Shown piece after piece: positions 7,458 to 15,794 of a DNA stretch of 64,000 bases (position 1 is the stretch's first letter; the number at the start of each line of letters is the position of its first letter). The notes beneath the pieces were generated by a model. That model worked only from the letters and a program-made list of their open reading frames with translations. It was not told the DNA's origin and ran no database searches. Source of the DNA: Pseudomonas sp. R28(2017) (GTDB lineage: Bacteria; Pseudomonadota; Gammaproteobacteria; Pseudomonadales; Pseudomonadaceae); contig NZ_NEHW01000009.1 in NCBI RefSeq assembly GCF_002112505.1, forward strand, positions 1 through 64,000, given 5' to 3'. A program made the translations under genes and the position numbers.

Positions 7458-8951
7458 ATGTACCGTGATCGTATCCGCTTGTCCTCCCTGCACAGCAAGG
7501 TAATGAGTGCGGCTGATGCCGCTGGCCTGATCGAGGACGGCATGACCGTCGGCATGAGCGGTTTCACCCGCGCCGGCGAAGCCAAGGCTGTCCCGCATGC
7601 CCTGGCCGAACGCGCCAAGCAGTCGCCACTGAAAATCAGCCTGATGACCGGCGCCAGCCTGGGCAACGACCTCGACAAGCAGCTGACCGAAGCCGGTGTG
7701 CTGGCCCGTCGCATGCCGTTCCAGGTCGACAGCACCCTGCGCAAGGCCATCAACGACGGCCAGGTGATGTTCATCGACCAGCACCTGTCGGAAACCGTCG
7801 AGCAGCTGCGCAACCAGCAGCTCAAGCTGCCGGATATCGCGGTCATCGAAGCCGTGGCCATCACCGAGCAGGGCCACATCGTGCCGACCACCTCGGTGGG
7901 CAACTCGGCCAGCTTCGCGATCTTCGCCAAGCAAGTGATCGTCGAGATCAACCTGTCGCACAACGCCAACCTCGAAGGCCTGCACGACATCTATATCCCG
8001 ACCTACCGCCCGACCCGCACGCCCATCCCGCTGGTCAAGGTCGACGACCGCATCGGCAGCACCGCGATCCCGATCGACCCGGCCAAGATCGTCGGCATCG
8101 TCATCAGCGATCAACCGGATTCGCCTTCCACCGTGCTGCCACCGGATGACGAAACCCAGGGCATCGCCGACCACCTGATCAACTTCCTGAAGAAAGAAGT
8201 GGAAGCTGGCCGCATGACCAACAAGCTGGGCCCGCTGCAGGCAGGTATCGGCAGCATCGCCAACGCGGTGATGTGTGGCCTGATCGAGTCGCCGTTCGAA
8301 GACCTGACCATGTACTCCGAAGTGCTGCAGGACTCGACCTTCGACCTGATCGACGCCGGCAAGCTGAGCTTTGCCTCGGGCAGTTCAATTACCTTGTCGA
8401 CCCGCCGCAATGCCGACGTGTTCGGCAACCTGGAGCGCTACAAGGACAAGCTGGTCCTGCGTCCACAGGAAATCTCGAACCACCCCGAAGTGGTCCGCCG
8501 CCTGGGCATCATCGGCATCAACACGGCGCTGGAGTTCGACATCTACGGTAACGTCAACTCGACCCACGTCTGCGGCACCCGGATGATGAACGGCATCGGC
8601 GGTTCGGGTGACTTCGCCCGCAACGCCCACCTGGCGGTGTTCGTCACCAAGTCGATCGCCAAGGGCGGCGCCATTTCCAGCGTGGTACCGATGGTCAGCC
8701 ACGTTGACCATACCGAACACGACGTCGACATCCTGGTCACCGAGCAAGGCCTGGCCGACCTGCGTGGCCTGGCTCCGCGTGAGCGCGCTCGGGCGATCAT
8801 CGACAACTGTGTGCACCCGGACTATCGCGCAGCGCTGAACGATTACTTCGATCGCGCCTGCCAGCGTGGCGGCCACACCCCGCACATCCTGCGCGAAGCA
8901 CTGAGCTGGCACGAAAACCTGGAAGAAACCGGGCGCATGCTCGCCAGCTGA
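7458..8951 (+). CDS. scpC: Succinate/acetate (propionate) CoA-transferase family protein
   Basis: The 497-aa protein belongs to the acetyl-CoA hydrolase/transferase family (Cat1/AarC/ScpC type), which moves CoA between succinyl-CoA and acetate or propionate. Visible signatures are GMSGFTRAGEAKAVP near the N-terminus, MYSEVLQDSTFDLID, which contains the likely catalytic Glu, and GIGGSGDFARNAHLAVF near the C-terminus. The gene stands alone between two terminator-like structures. A perfect Anr box precedes it, suggesting induction at low oxygen. AGATAACAATCC just before the ATG resembles a weak Hfq/Crc motif. The substrate pair cannot be fixed from sequence. Confidence 0.88.
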   Translation: MYRDRIRLSSLHSKVMSAADAAGLIEDGMTVGMSGFTRAGEAKAVPHALAERAKQSPLKISLMTGASLGNDLDKQLTEAGVLARRMPFQVDSTLRKAINDGQVMFIDQHLSETVEQLRNQQLKLPDIAVIEAVAITEQGHIVPTTSVGNSASFAIFAKQVIVEINLSHNANLEGLHDIYIPTYRPTRTPIPLVKVDDRIGSTAIPIDPAKIVGIVISDQPDSPSTVLPPDDETQGIADHLINFLKKEVEAGRMTNKLGPLQAGIGSIANAVMCGLIESPFEDLTMYSEVLQDSTFDLIDAGKLSFASGSSITLSTRRNADVFGNLERYKDKLVLRPQEISNHPEVVRRLGIIGINTALEFDIYGNVNSTHVCGTRMMNGIGGSGDFARNAHLAVFVTKSIAKGGAISSVVPMVSHVDHTEHDVDILVTEQGLADLRGLAPRERARAIIDNCVHPDYRAALNDYFDRACQRGGHTPHILREALSWHENLEETGRMLAS

Positions 8952-8965
8952 TCCGTTCGCTTCAT

Positions 8966-9011
8966 CTGTACGGGCCTTGTCGTCGCCACGCCGGCGACAG
9001 GGCCAGTACAG
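8966..9011 (+). terminator. Hairpin after the CoA-transferase gene
   Basis: CTGTAC at 8966-8971 pairs with GTACAG at 9006-9011, and inner GGGCC/GGCC and TGTCG-type stretches extend the stem. There is no T-tract, so it may be an RNA stabiliser or part of the downstream half-site array rather than a true terminator. Confidence 0.4.
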
Positions 9012-9229
9012 TCAAACCACCCCCCGCCTGAACACTTCGCTCGATCCCCAGAAAAAACTGTACTACTGTACTGCTAATTTCAGGCCTTCCCGCCCCATGA
9101 ATCTCCAACGCTGACCAAAAACGCACCACCTCAGTGCAGACCAGTACAGTTCCGCCTATTTCGAGTGCAACAGTCGGGTTAAACAGTTAACTGGCCCATC
9201 GACTTACCCATGAACTGTATCTACTGTTA
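9005..9229. promoter_or_regulatory. Array of ACTGTAC half-sites upstream of the DUF1127 gene
   Basis: Half-sites occur as AGTACAGT (9005-9012), ACTGTAC at 9057 and again at 9065 (direct repeat, 8-bp period), AGTACAGT (9143-9150), ACTGTAT (9214) and ACTGTTA (9223). The 353-bp gap 8952-9304 has no gene. Direct plus inverted copies of a GTAC-centred half-site resemble the operators of GntR/MocR-type regulators, but no such regulator gene is adjacent. The family assignment is therefore inference. Confidence 0.5.
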
Positions 9230-9304
9230 TGGACAGCAGAGGAGGATCATTGGCATCAGTTAAATCACTACCTAATCCCGCCATAAGCGGAAGGATGAAA
9301 CATC

Positions 9305-9520
9305 ATGGAACGTACCCTCAGTTCCGGTCTGGTTTTTGAAAGCAACGCCCAGCAGTCCCAGGCTTCCCTGCCACTGCGCGCTATTTCCACCCTGCTGCTG
9401 TGGCAGCGCCGCATGGCCAGCCGCCGTCAACTGGCTCGCCTGGACGCCCGCCTGCTGGCCGACGCCGGTATCAGCGAGTCGCAGCGTTACGAAGAGCTGA
9501 GCAAGCCGTTCTGGCGCTAA
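9305..9520 (+). CDS. DUF1127 small basic protein
   Basis: The 71-aa protein has the DUF1127 core near its C-terminus: RQLARLDARLLADAGIS followed by ESQRYEELSKPFW. Such small Arg-rich proteins have been linked in other proteobacteria to RNA turnover and nutrient responses, but this one has no assigned function. It is a monocistronic gene with its own strong terminator and an unusually long promoter region full of ACTGTAC half-sites. A weak GGA lies before the ATG (GAAGGATGAAACATC). Confidence 0.82.
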   Translation: MERTLSSGLVFESNAQQSQASLPLRAISTLLLWQRRMASRRQLARLDARLLADAGISESQRYEELSKPFWR

Positions 9521-9560
9521 GCTCCGGTTCGCCGGCTGCGGCCGGCACCGCGAATTCCCC

Positions 9561-9592
9561 AACCCGTTGCAGGCGACTGCAGCGGGTTTTTT
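9561..9592 (+). terminator. Rho-independent terminator of the DUF1127 gene
   Basis: A 12-bp stem (AACCCGTTGCAG with CTGCAGCGGGTT, one G-T pair), GCGA loop and T-tract lie 40 bp after the stop. Confidence 0.9.
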
Positions 9593-9820
9593 ATTGCCCG
9601 CAAGCCGCGTCCCAAAAGCGCTCAACGCGCGACATGCACAGTTTTTAATCTAGAAAAAAAGACCATAACAGTTGCCCGTTACGGCGCTCATTAACATCCA
9701 GAAACAGCACCGCGTGATACGCTTCGCTAAACAGTCTGGTAGAACCAGCTGTCAAAAACGTACCGCGACGAGCTGTGCAAGCGTCCGACAAAGCAGAACC
9801 CTGTCCAGGAGTCCAAGAAT
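9593..9820. other. Intergenic region before the DUF2388 genes
   Basis: About 230 bp without a gene. It is AT-richer than its surroundings (an A7 run near 9654) and must contain the promoter of the DUF2388 cluster. I find no consensus-quality sigma-70, sigma-54 or sigma-22 site. Confidence 0.4.
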
Positions 9821-10138
9821 ATGTCCCGTAAATACCTGATTGGCGCCGCCCTGCTGCTCGGCCTGGCCGGCACCGCCCATGCCAGCAGTTTCGTTGTCAC
9901 CACTGATGCCGTGGTACGCGCCTTCGCCGCGTCCACCGACGCCACTTCCGACCTGACTTCGTCGTTCCGCGATGACAAGATCGTGCAGGCCGCTCGTGAT
10001 GACGCCGCCAGCTTCGTCGGCACCCAAGGCGCCATTCGTGGTGCGCGGCTGGAAAGCGCCTTCCTGCACATCCGTTCGACCCTGCCACAGCTGCAAGCCA
10101 GTGATGCGCAGCTGGCTCAGGCCATCCTCGCGATCTGA
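9821..10138 (+). CDS. Secreted DUF2388 protein, copy 1
   Basis: The 105-aa protein has a signal peptide (about residues 1-21, ending GTAHA-SS). The mature part has the DUF2388 features: VVTTDAVVRAF, a central SSFRDDKIVQAARDDAASFV and an acidic/hydrophobic end AQLAQAILAI. Function unknown. The ATG at 9821 has AGGAG about 10 bp upstream. It is the first of three paralogues in a row, all exported and all containing the core ARDDAA(S/A)FV or AHDDAASFV, followed by a DUF4105 protein. Confidence 0.82.
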   Translation: MSRKYLIGAALLLGLAGTAHASSFVVTTDAVVRAFAASTDATSDLTSSFRDDKIVQAARDDAASFVGTQGAIRGARLESAFLHIRSTLPQLQASDAQLAQAILAI

Positions 10139-10220
10139 TCAAGGGTTGCCAATCAGGTGCGTTGGCTTCGGCTCTCGCACCTGAGGTAGCCTTTGCCGTT
10201 CATTTCCCCAGCCATCAAGA

Positions 10221-10520
10221 ATGCTCATGCGTTATCTGTTGCCGTTGCTGCTCACCGCCCTTGGCATGGCCAGCGCCCACGCCATGGACACCACCACCCA
10301 AGGCCTGGTCATCACCGGCTACGTCACCAGCCAGGTCACTGCCGCCCCCTTCGACCGCAAACTGGTCAGGCAGGCCCGCGACGATGCTGCGGCATTCGTT
10401 GCCAGCGATGGCCTGATCCGCGGTGCACGCCTGGAAGCGGCACTCGACTCGCTGCGCCACAACTGCGCCCGGCACTCCGTCGGCGACCTTGAACTGGCAG
10501 AAGCAATTCTCGTCCAATAA
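10221..10520 (+). CDS. Secreted DUF2388 protein, copy 2
   Basis: The 99-aa paralogue has signal peptide MRYLLPLLLTALGMASAHA and core VRQARDDAAAFVASDGLIRGARLEAAL. Two cysteine-free neighbours contrast with its single Cys (HNCARHS). Start uncertain: ATG at 10221 or 10227; neither has a good Shine-Dalgarno, so it may be translated weakly or coupled. It sits 82 bp after copy 1. Function unknown. Confidence 0.78.
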   Translation: MLMRYLLPLLLTALGMASAHAMDTTTQGLVITGYVTSQVTAAPFDRKLVRQARDDAAAFVASDGLIRGARLEAALDSLRHNCARHSVGDLELAEAILVQ

Positions 10521-10556
10521 CCACACCTGACTCCCTGTATTTTTCGGAGATGCTCC

Positions 10557-10877
10557 ATGCGTAAACCGCTGATTGCCGCTACCCTCGGCATGTTGCTGCT
10601 GGCCGACCTGGCCCATGCACAGACCCTGGTGGCCACCAGCAACATCATCGTGCGCGCCTTTGGCCGCTCGATCGATTTCACCTCGGACACCACCACTTCG
10701 ATCCGCGACGCGAAAGTCGTGCGCGAAGCCCATGATGACGCCGCCAGCTTCGTCGCCAGCAATGGTGATATCCGTGGCGCGCAGCTCGAAGCCGCTTTCA
10801 GCACCCTGCGCGAGCGCGTACCTGAAGCGCGCGACGCCAGCGACCAAGTACTGGCCGAAGCCATCCTCGCGCTGTGA
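10557..10877 (+). CDS. Secreted DUF2388 protein, copy 3
   Basis: The 106-aa paralogue has signal peptide MRKPLIAATLGMLLLADLAHA and core SIRDAKVVREAHDDAASFV followed by ASNGDIRGAQLEAAFSTLRE. GGAG lies 8 bp before the ATG. Its stop overlaps the GTG start of the DUF4105 gene (GTGA, 10874-10877), so the two are translationally coupled. This ties the DUF2388 family to the downstream enzyme-like protein. Confidence 0.82.
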   Translation: MRKPLIAATLGMLLLADLAHAQTLVATSNIIVRAFGRSIDFTSDTTTSIRDAKVVREAHDDAASFVASNGDIRGAQLEAAFSTLRERVPEARDASDQVLAEAILAL

Positions 10878-12832
10878 ACCGCGTGCGTGCCTGGCTGCTC
10901 GGCTGCGCGTTGACGCTGCTGGGCACGCCCGCCCTGGCCGACCTGCAGCTCGAACTGCAGGCGGCTGGCCTCGACCCGCAACAGACCCAAGCCAGCCAGG
11001 CCCTGCTCGACGAGGCCATGGGCAAGCTGCCCCCACGATTCAAGCAACAGCTTGACCGGCGCGTCCGGGTCAGCTGGAGCGACAACATGCCAGCCGATGC
11101 CTATGGCCAGGCTTCGCTGGTATCGACCCTCGAACTCAACCGCCGCCTGCTGCCCGGCCTGACTGACGGCAGTGCCGCCACCGAGCGCACCAACCGCCCC
11201 CATGGCACCGTTCGCGAGGAGCTGCTGGCCACCGTCCTGCACGAACTGACCCACCTCTACGATCGCGCCCGCCTGTGGCCCAGCGCCGAGCGCTCGCTGA
11301 TCGCCCGCTGCGCGCGCCAGCAAGGCACGCTGGGCAAGATCGGCCAGATGGAAGAATGCCGCGGTCAAGCCGAACGCCGCTTTACCCTCAGCGACGACCC
11401 GCGCCTGCTCGACCTGGCCGGCTGGCCGCAATACGTCGGCCGCCGTGGTGAGCGTGAGCAGCACAACGCCCAGTTCATGCGCAGCCCCGACAGTTATGAA
11501 CTGAGCAGCCCCAAGGAATACATCGCGGTCAACATGGAGTATTTCCTCCTCGACCCGAGCTACGGTTGCCGTCGGCCAGCCCTCAACCGGTACCTGCGTG
11601 ACCACTTCGGCTGGGCGCCACAGCAGGCCACCTGCGCCAAGGGCCTGCCGTTCATCAATGCCGGCAGTGACTTTGCCCGTCAGCCGCTGGGCGAGATCGA
11701 CCCCGAGCGGGTCTATCAGGTCGACTTCCTGCTGGCTGAAGCCAACCAGAACCTGGTCAGCCGCTGGGGCCACAGCATGCTGCGCCTGGTGATATGCAAA
11801 CCCGGTCGCCCACTTGGGCCGGACTGCCGCCTGGACCTCGACCAGAGCCTGGTGCTGTCTTACCGTGCGTTCGTCAACGATGTGCAGCTGTCCAGCTGGG
11901 ACGGCCTGGTCGGCACCTATCCCTCACGGCTGTTCGTGCTGCCGCTGGGCCAGGTGATCGACGAATACACCAAGACTGAACTGCGCAGCCTGGCCTCGGT
12001 ACCACTCAAGCTCAACCGCGACGAGATCGAAAACCTGGTACGCCAGGCCGCCGAGATGCACTGGAGCTACGACGGCAACTATTGGTTCCTGTCCAACAAC
12101 TGTGCCGTGGAGTCGCTGAAATTGCTGCGCAGCGGCACTGCCAACCCACGCCTCAACGACCTCGACAGCATCATGCCTAATGGCTTGCTGGCGGTGCTGA
12201 AGGGCAGGGCGCTGGCCGATACCAGCGTGCTCGACGACCCGCGCGAAGCCCTGCGCCTGGGTTACCGCTTCGACTCCTATCGCGACCGCTACCAGGCCAT
12301 GTTCGATGTGCTGAGGAAGCAGCTGCCGATCAAGCAGACCGAGGTCGAGGACTGGCTGGCCCAGGATGCGGAGCAACGACGTCCCTGGTTCGACAAGGCC
12401 GACCTGCGCACCAGCGCGGCCTTGCTGCTGCTCGAGCAGGCCAGCCTGCGCCGGCAACTGCTGCTGGCTCAGGACGAAGTGAAGCAGCGTTACCTGAACG
12501 CTGCAGCGCTGAAGGACGGCAGCATCAACAAGGCCGACGAAACCCTGAAGCAGATGCTCGCCAACAGCGGCTTCCTCAGCCGCCCGGCCGAGTTGCTGGA
12601 TGCCAAGGGCTATGGGTTGCCGCAGCCAGAAGAGCGCAAGCAACTGGAGCAGGTCAGCGCCGAGCGCCAGGCCAAGCTGCTGCGCCTGAGTACCGACCTG
12701 GACAAAGAGGTGAGGGCGCTGCTGGAGCCGTCCCGGGCGAAGGAAATTGCTGCGGTCGAGGCCAACGTGAAGCACATTGGCGAGCATTTGCGGGCATTGC
12801 ACAAGGCAGCTGGCGGCCTGCAGTTGCCTTAG
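10874..12832 (+). CDS. Secreted DUF4105 protein with an N-terminal HExxH metallopeptidase-like module
   Basis: The 652-aa exported protein has signal peptide cleavage near ALA-DL, residue 22. The first module carries HELTH at 123-127 with downstream EYIAVNMEYF, which could give the third zinc ligand, so it looks like a gluzincin-type metallopeptidase. The second module (about 285-500) is DUF4105: WGHSMLRL places His at 300 and NNCAVES places Cys at 410. This His/Cys pair is reminiscent of papain/NlpC-like folds. The C-terminal 150 residues are charged and helical. GTG start coupled to copy 3 of DUF2388. Function unknown; a periplasmic envelope-processing role is my inference. Confidence 0.78.
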   Translation: MNRVRAWLLGCALTLLGTPALADLQLELQAAGLDPQQTQASQALLDEAMGKLPPRFKQQLDRRVRVSWSDNMPADAYGQASLVSTLELNRRLLPGLTDGSAATERTNRPHGTVREELLATVLHELTHLYDRARLWPSAERSLIARCARQQGTLGKIGQMEECRGQAERRFTLSDDPRLLDLAGWPQYVGRRGEREQHNAQFMRSPDSYELSSPKEYIAVNMEYFLLDPSYGCRRPALNRYLRDHFGWAPQQATCAKGLPFINAGSDFARQPLGEIDPERVYQVDFLLAEANQNLVSRWGHSMLRLVICKPGRPLGPDCRLDLDQSLVLSYRAFVNDVQLSSWDGLVGTYPSRLFVLPLGQVIDEYTKTELRSLASVPLKLNRDEIENLVRQAAEMHWSYDGNYWFLSNNCAVESLKLLRSGTANPRLNDLDSIMPNGLLAVLKGRALADTSVLDDPREALRLGYRFDSYRDRYQAMFDVLRKQLPIKQTEVEDWLAQDAEQRRPWFDKADLRTSAALLLLEQASLRRQLLLAQDEVKQRYLNAAALKDGSINKADETLKQMLANSGFLSRPAELLDAKGYGLPQPEERKQLEQVSAERQAKLLRLSTDLDKEVRALLEPSRAKEIAAVEANVKHIGEHLRALHKAAGGLQLP

Positions 12833-12841
12833 CACCTGTAC

Positions 12842-12936
12842 CGGCCTCTTCGCGGGCACGCCCGCTCCCACAGGTACTCCACAGGTTTCGGGCTTGTGGT
12901 GATCCTGTTGGAGCGGGTGTGCCCGCGAGGAGGGCC
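12842..12936. repeat. REP inverted pair A
   Basis: Two REP units in opposite orientation (cores CGCGGGCACGCCCGC and GCGGGTGTGCCCGCG) lie between convergent genes (DUF4105 and GFA). They belong to the 35-bp P. putida-type REP family. Confidence 0.88.
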
Positions 12937-13337
12937 TATAACTGTTCCTCCGCCTCCCCAGGCAACTGCTCATCCAGATGCAGCCAGGGCAACCGGCTGT
13001 CAGTCCAGATATGCCGCCTGGCTGGCACCCGCTCCGGATGGTCCAGCGTCGCCACCGTCACATCGATGCTTCCCGGGCTATGCTCGGTCACCAGCGCCAC
13101 ATGCGCCCCGCACTCCCCACAGAAATACCGCTTGCAGCTGGCCGGCGCCACATAGCACTGCGGCCGACCCGCCAACCAGCGGAAACCCGAGCGGGGCAGG
13201 GTGACCCAGGTCACCACCAACCCGCCGCTGACGCGCCGGCAGATGGAACAATGGCAATGGGCAACATCCGTCAGGTCACCCTGCAACCGATAACGCAGGG
13301 CGCCGCAATGGCAGCCACCCTCGGTTGAATCCTGCAT
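12936..13337 (-). CDS. GFA family zinc protein (CENP-V/GFA)
   Basis: The 133-aa protein has the GFA fold cysteine pattern: GGCHCGALRY (CxC), VAHCHCSICRR (CxCxxC) and YFCGECGAHV (CxxC). The family was named after glutathione-dependent formaldehyde-activating enzyme, though many members only bind zinc and some thiols. The ATG at 13337 has AGGAGGT five bases upstream. A GTG one codon earlier is too close to the ribosome site. It stands alone, so substrate and role are open. Confidence 0.85.
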   Translation of the reverse strand: MQDSTEGGCHCGALRYRLQGDLTDVAHCHCSICRRVSGGLVVTWVTLPRSGFRWLAGRPQCYVAPASCKRYFCGECGAHVALVTEHSPGSIDVTVATLDHPERVPARRHIWTDSRLPWLHLDEQLPGEAEEQL

Positions 13338-13473
13338 CACCTACCTCCTGTCGCCGTTTTCCCGGCGAAAGCTGGCTGAAAGCTTGCCCCCCTAGGATAG
13401 CCCCCACTACCGGCACAAGACCGGTCAGCCAGGGCACCCGGAAATTTCCGCGCCCGGCCCATCAACAACAACA

Positions 13474-13554
13474 ATGGTGATTCTGATGTATTCCTGCGCC
13501 CGCCTTTCCGTGCCCCCCCTCCGCATGCTCCCCGTGCAGCGCCAAACGCGCTGA
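13474..13554 (+). CDS. Possible 26-aa leader ORF before the citrate transporter
   Basis: ATG at 13474 opens a 26-codon frame (MVILMYSCARLSV...RQTR) ending 49 bp before the transporter. Its start is embedded in CAACAACAACAATGG, an A-rich repeat resembling the AANAANAA motif bound by Hfq/Crc. It may be only a regulatory leader or chance. Confidence 0.25.
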   Translation: MVILMYSCARLSVPPLRMLPVQRQTR

Positions 13555-13603
13555 TCCGCCCGAGTCGACTTCTCTTTCGCCGCGCCACACCTGGAGTATT
13601 GCC

Positions 13604-14911
13604 ATGCTGACCTTCCTCGGCTTTGCCATGGTCATCACCTTCATGTACCTGATCATGACCAAGCGCCTGTCGGCCTTGATCGCGCTGATCCTGGTACCGA
13701 TCCTGTTCGCCCTGTTCGGCGGTTTTTCCGCCAAGATCGGCCCGATGATGCTCGAAGGCATCAGCAAGCTCGCGCCCACCGGGGTGATGCTGATGTTCGC
13801 CATCCTCTACTTCGCCCTGATGATCGACTCCGGCCTGTTCGACCCGGCCGTGCGCAAGATCCTCAAACTGGTCAAGGGCGACCCGCTGAAAGTCTCGGTC
13901 GGCACCGCCGTGCTGGCCCTGGTGGTCTCGCTCGACGGTGACGGCGCCACCACCTACATGATCTGCTGCGCTGCCATGCTGCCGCTGTACAGCCGCCTGG
14001 GCATGAGCCCGCGGATCATGGCCGGCCTGATCATCCTCGCCGGCGGGGTGATGAACATGACCCCGTGGGGCGGCCCGACTGCCCGCGCCGCCAGCGCCCT
14101 GCATGTGGACCCGTCGGACATCTTCGTGCCGATGATCCCGGCCATGGTCTTTGGTGTGCTGGCGATCCTGGCCATCGCCTACCTCTACGGCAAGCGCGAG
14201 CGTGCCCGCCTGGGTGAACTGCACCTGCCGACCGACGACATCGACCACAGTGAGATCAGCGTGTCGCAGTTTCCTGAGGCGCGCCGCCCCAAGCTGATCT
14301 ACTTCAACGGCGCCCTGACTGCCGCCCTGATGGTCGCGCTGATCGCCGGCGTGCTGCCGCTGCCGGTGCTGTTCATGATCGCCTTCAGTATCGCCATGAT
14401 CGTCAACTACCCGTGCCTGCAGCAGCAGAAAGACCGCATCGCCGCCCACGCCGGCAGCGTGCTGGCCGTGACCGGGTTGATCTTCGCCGCCGGTATCTTC
14501 ACCGGCATCCTGTCCGGTACCGGCATGGTCGAGGCCATGTCCAAGAGCCTGCTGGCGGTCATCCCTGAAGCATTGGGCCCGTACCTGGCGGTGATCACCG
14601 CGATCGTCAGCATGCCGTTCACCTTCTTCATGTCCAACGACGCCTTCTATTACGGCGTGCTGCCGGTGCTGTCGGAAGCGGCCAGCCATTACGGCATCAG
14701 CCCGGTGGAAATGGCCCGCGCCTCGATCGTCGGGCAGCCGGTGCACCTGCTCAGCCCGCTGGTGCCTTCGACCTACCTGCTGGTGGCCCTGGCCGGTATC
14801 GAGTTCGGCGATCACCAGCGCTTCACACTCAAGTGGGCAGTGCTGGTGTGCCTATGCATAATGTTCGCCGCGCTGCTGATGGGCATTTTCCCGCTGTTCA
14901 GTAGTCTTTAA
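13604..14911 (+). CDS. CitMHS-type citrate:metal transporter
   Basis: The 435-aa membrane protein has about 12 helices and belongs to the CitMHS (citrate-Mg2+/H+ or citrate-Ca2+/H+ symport) family. Family segments include VVSLDGDGATTYMI and GGVMNMTPWGGPTARAAS in the first half and MSNDAFYYGVLPVL in the second. A TGGAGTATT ribosome site precedes the ATG. It stands alone, with a strong terminator downstream. The exact metal-citrate complex cannot be read from sequence. The long leader (13338-13603) with an A-rich CAACAACAACAA tract suggests catabolite control. Confidence 0.88.
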   Translation: MLTFLGFAMVITFMYLIMTKRLSALIALILVPILFALFGGFSAKIGPMMLEGISKLAPTGVMLMFAILYFALMIDSGLFDPAVRKILKLVKGDPLKVSVGTAVLALVVSLDGDGATTYMICCAAMLPLYSRLGMSPRIMAGLIILAGGVMNMTPWGGPTARAASALHVDPSDIFVPMIPAMVFGVLAILAIAYLYGKRERARLGELHLPTDDIDHSEISVSQFPEARRPKLIYFNGALTAALMVALIAGVLPLPVLFMIAFSIAMIVNYPCLQQQKDRIAAHAGSVLAVTGLIFAAGIFTGILSGTGMVEAMSKSLLAVIPEALGPYLAVITAIVSMPFTFFMSNDAFYYGVLPVLSEAASHYGISPVEMARASIVGQPVHLLSPLVPSTYLLVALAGIEFGDHQRFTLKWAVLVCLCIMFAALLMGIFPLFSSL

Positions 14912-14930
14912 TTAACACGCATCACCCATC

Positions 14931-14967
14931 GCGATGCCCCCTGCTGGGGGGCATCGCCTTTATCGTT
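14931..14967 (+). terminator. Rho-independent terminator of the citrate transporter gene
   Basis: GCGATGCCCCC/GGGGGCATCGC stem with a TGCT-based loop and a mixed T-tract, just before the TerC gene. Confidence 0.85.
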
Positions 14968-14980
14968 TGAAGGAATACAC

Positions 14981-15751
14981 ATGGAATGGCTGACCAGCCC
15001 GGAAATCTGGGTTGCCTTTTTTACCCTGACGGCACTTGAGATCGTCCTCGGGATCGACAACATCATCATGATCTCGATCCTGGTCAGCCGCATGCCCAAG
15101 CACATGCAGCCGCGCACCCGGATCTTCGGCCTGGCCCTGGCCATGGTCACCCGCATCATGCTGCTGCTGTCGATCACCTGGGTCATGCGCCTGACCGCCG
15201 ACCTGTTCGTGGTGTTCGGCCAGGGTATTTCCGGGCGTGACCTGATCCTGTTCTGCGGCGGCCTGTTCCTGCTGTGGAAGAGCTCGCAAGAGATCTACCA
15301 CGGCCTGGAAGGCGAGGAGGAGAGCGCCGACGAGCCCAAGGGTGCTGGCGGCAAGTTCCTCTACACCATCATTCAGATCGCAATCATCGACATCGTGTTC
15401 TCGCTGGACTCGGTGATCACTGCGGTCGGCATGGTCTCGCACGTACCGGTGATGATTGCCGCGATCGTCGTCGCAGTGCTGGTGATGATGGCCTGCGCCG
15501 GCGCCATCAGCGACTTCATCGACAAGCACCCTTCGCTGAAGATGCTTGCACTTTCCTTCCTGATCGTCGTCGGTACCGTGCTGATCGCCGAATCTTTCGA
15601 CGTACACGTGCCGAAGGGCTACGTCTACTTCGCCATGGCCTTCTCGCTGGCCGTGGAGGCGATCAACATCCGCATGCGTACCGCCATGGCGCGCAAGCAG
15701 GGCAAGGAACATGAACCGGTGAAACTGCGCAAGGACATTCCGGGTCAATAA
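14981..15751 (+). CDS. TerC family integral membrane protein
   Basis: The 256-aa protein has seven to eight predicted helices and the two pseudo-symmetric acidic motifs of the family, LEIVLGIDNIIMISILVSRM and DIVFSLDSVITAVGMVSH. Relatives act in manganese efflux, metal loading of exported proteins or tellurium resistance. I would favour metal export, but nothing nearby fixes the ion. A GAAGGA sequence precedes the ATG. The gene is bracketed by terminators on both sides, so it is monocistronic. Confidence 0.88.
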   Translation: MEWLTSPEIWVAFFTLTALEIVLGIDNIIMISILVSRMPKHMQPRTRIFGLALAMVTRIMLLLSITWVMRLTADLFVVFGQGISGRDLILFCGGLFLLWKSSQEIYHGLEGEEESADEPKGAGGKFLYTIIQIAIIDIVFSLDSVITAVGMVSHVPVMIAAIVVAVLVMMACAGAISDFIDKHPSLKMLALSFLIVVGTVLIAESFDVHVPKGYVYFAMAFSLAVEAINIRMRTAMARKQGKEHEPVKLRKDIPGQ

Positions 15752-15767
15752 GATCAGGACGCGCAGC

Positions 15768-15794
15768 AAAAAAGGGCCCTCCGGGGCCCTTTTT
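15768..15794 (+). terminator. Rho-independent terminator of the TerC gene
   Basis: Hairpin AAAAGGGCCC-TCCG-GGGCCCTTTT with flanking A and T runs, 17 bp after the stop. It could also work on the minus strand. Confidence 0.9.

Noticed and set aside
8966..9011. Firm Rho-independent terminator for the CoA-transferase gene
   Set aside because: The hairpin is good but no T-tract follows, and its arms coincide with ACTGTAC half-sites, so it is reported only at low confidence.
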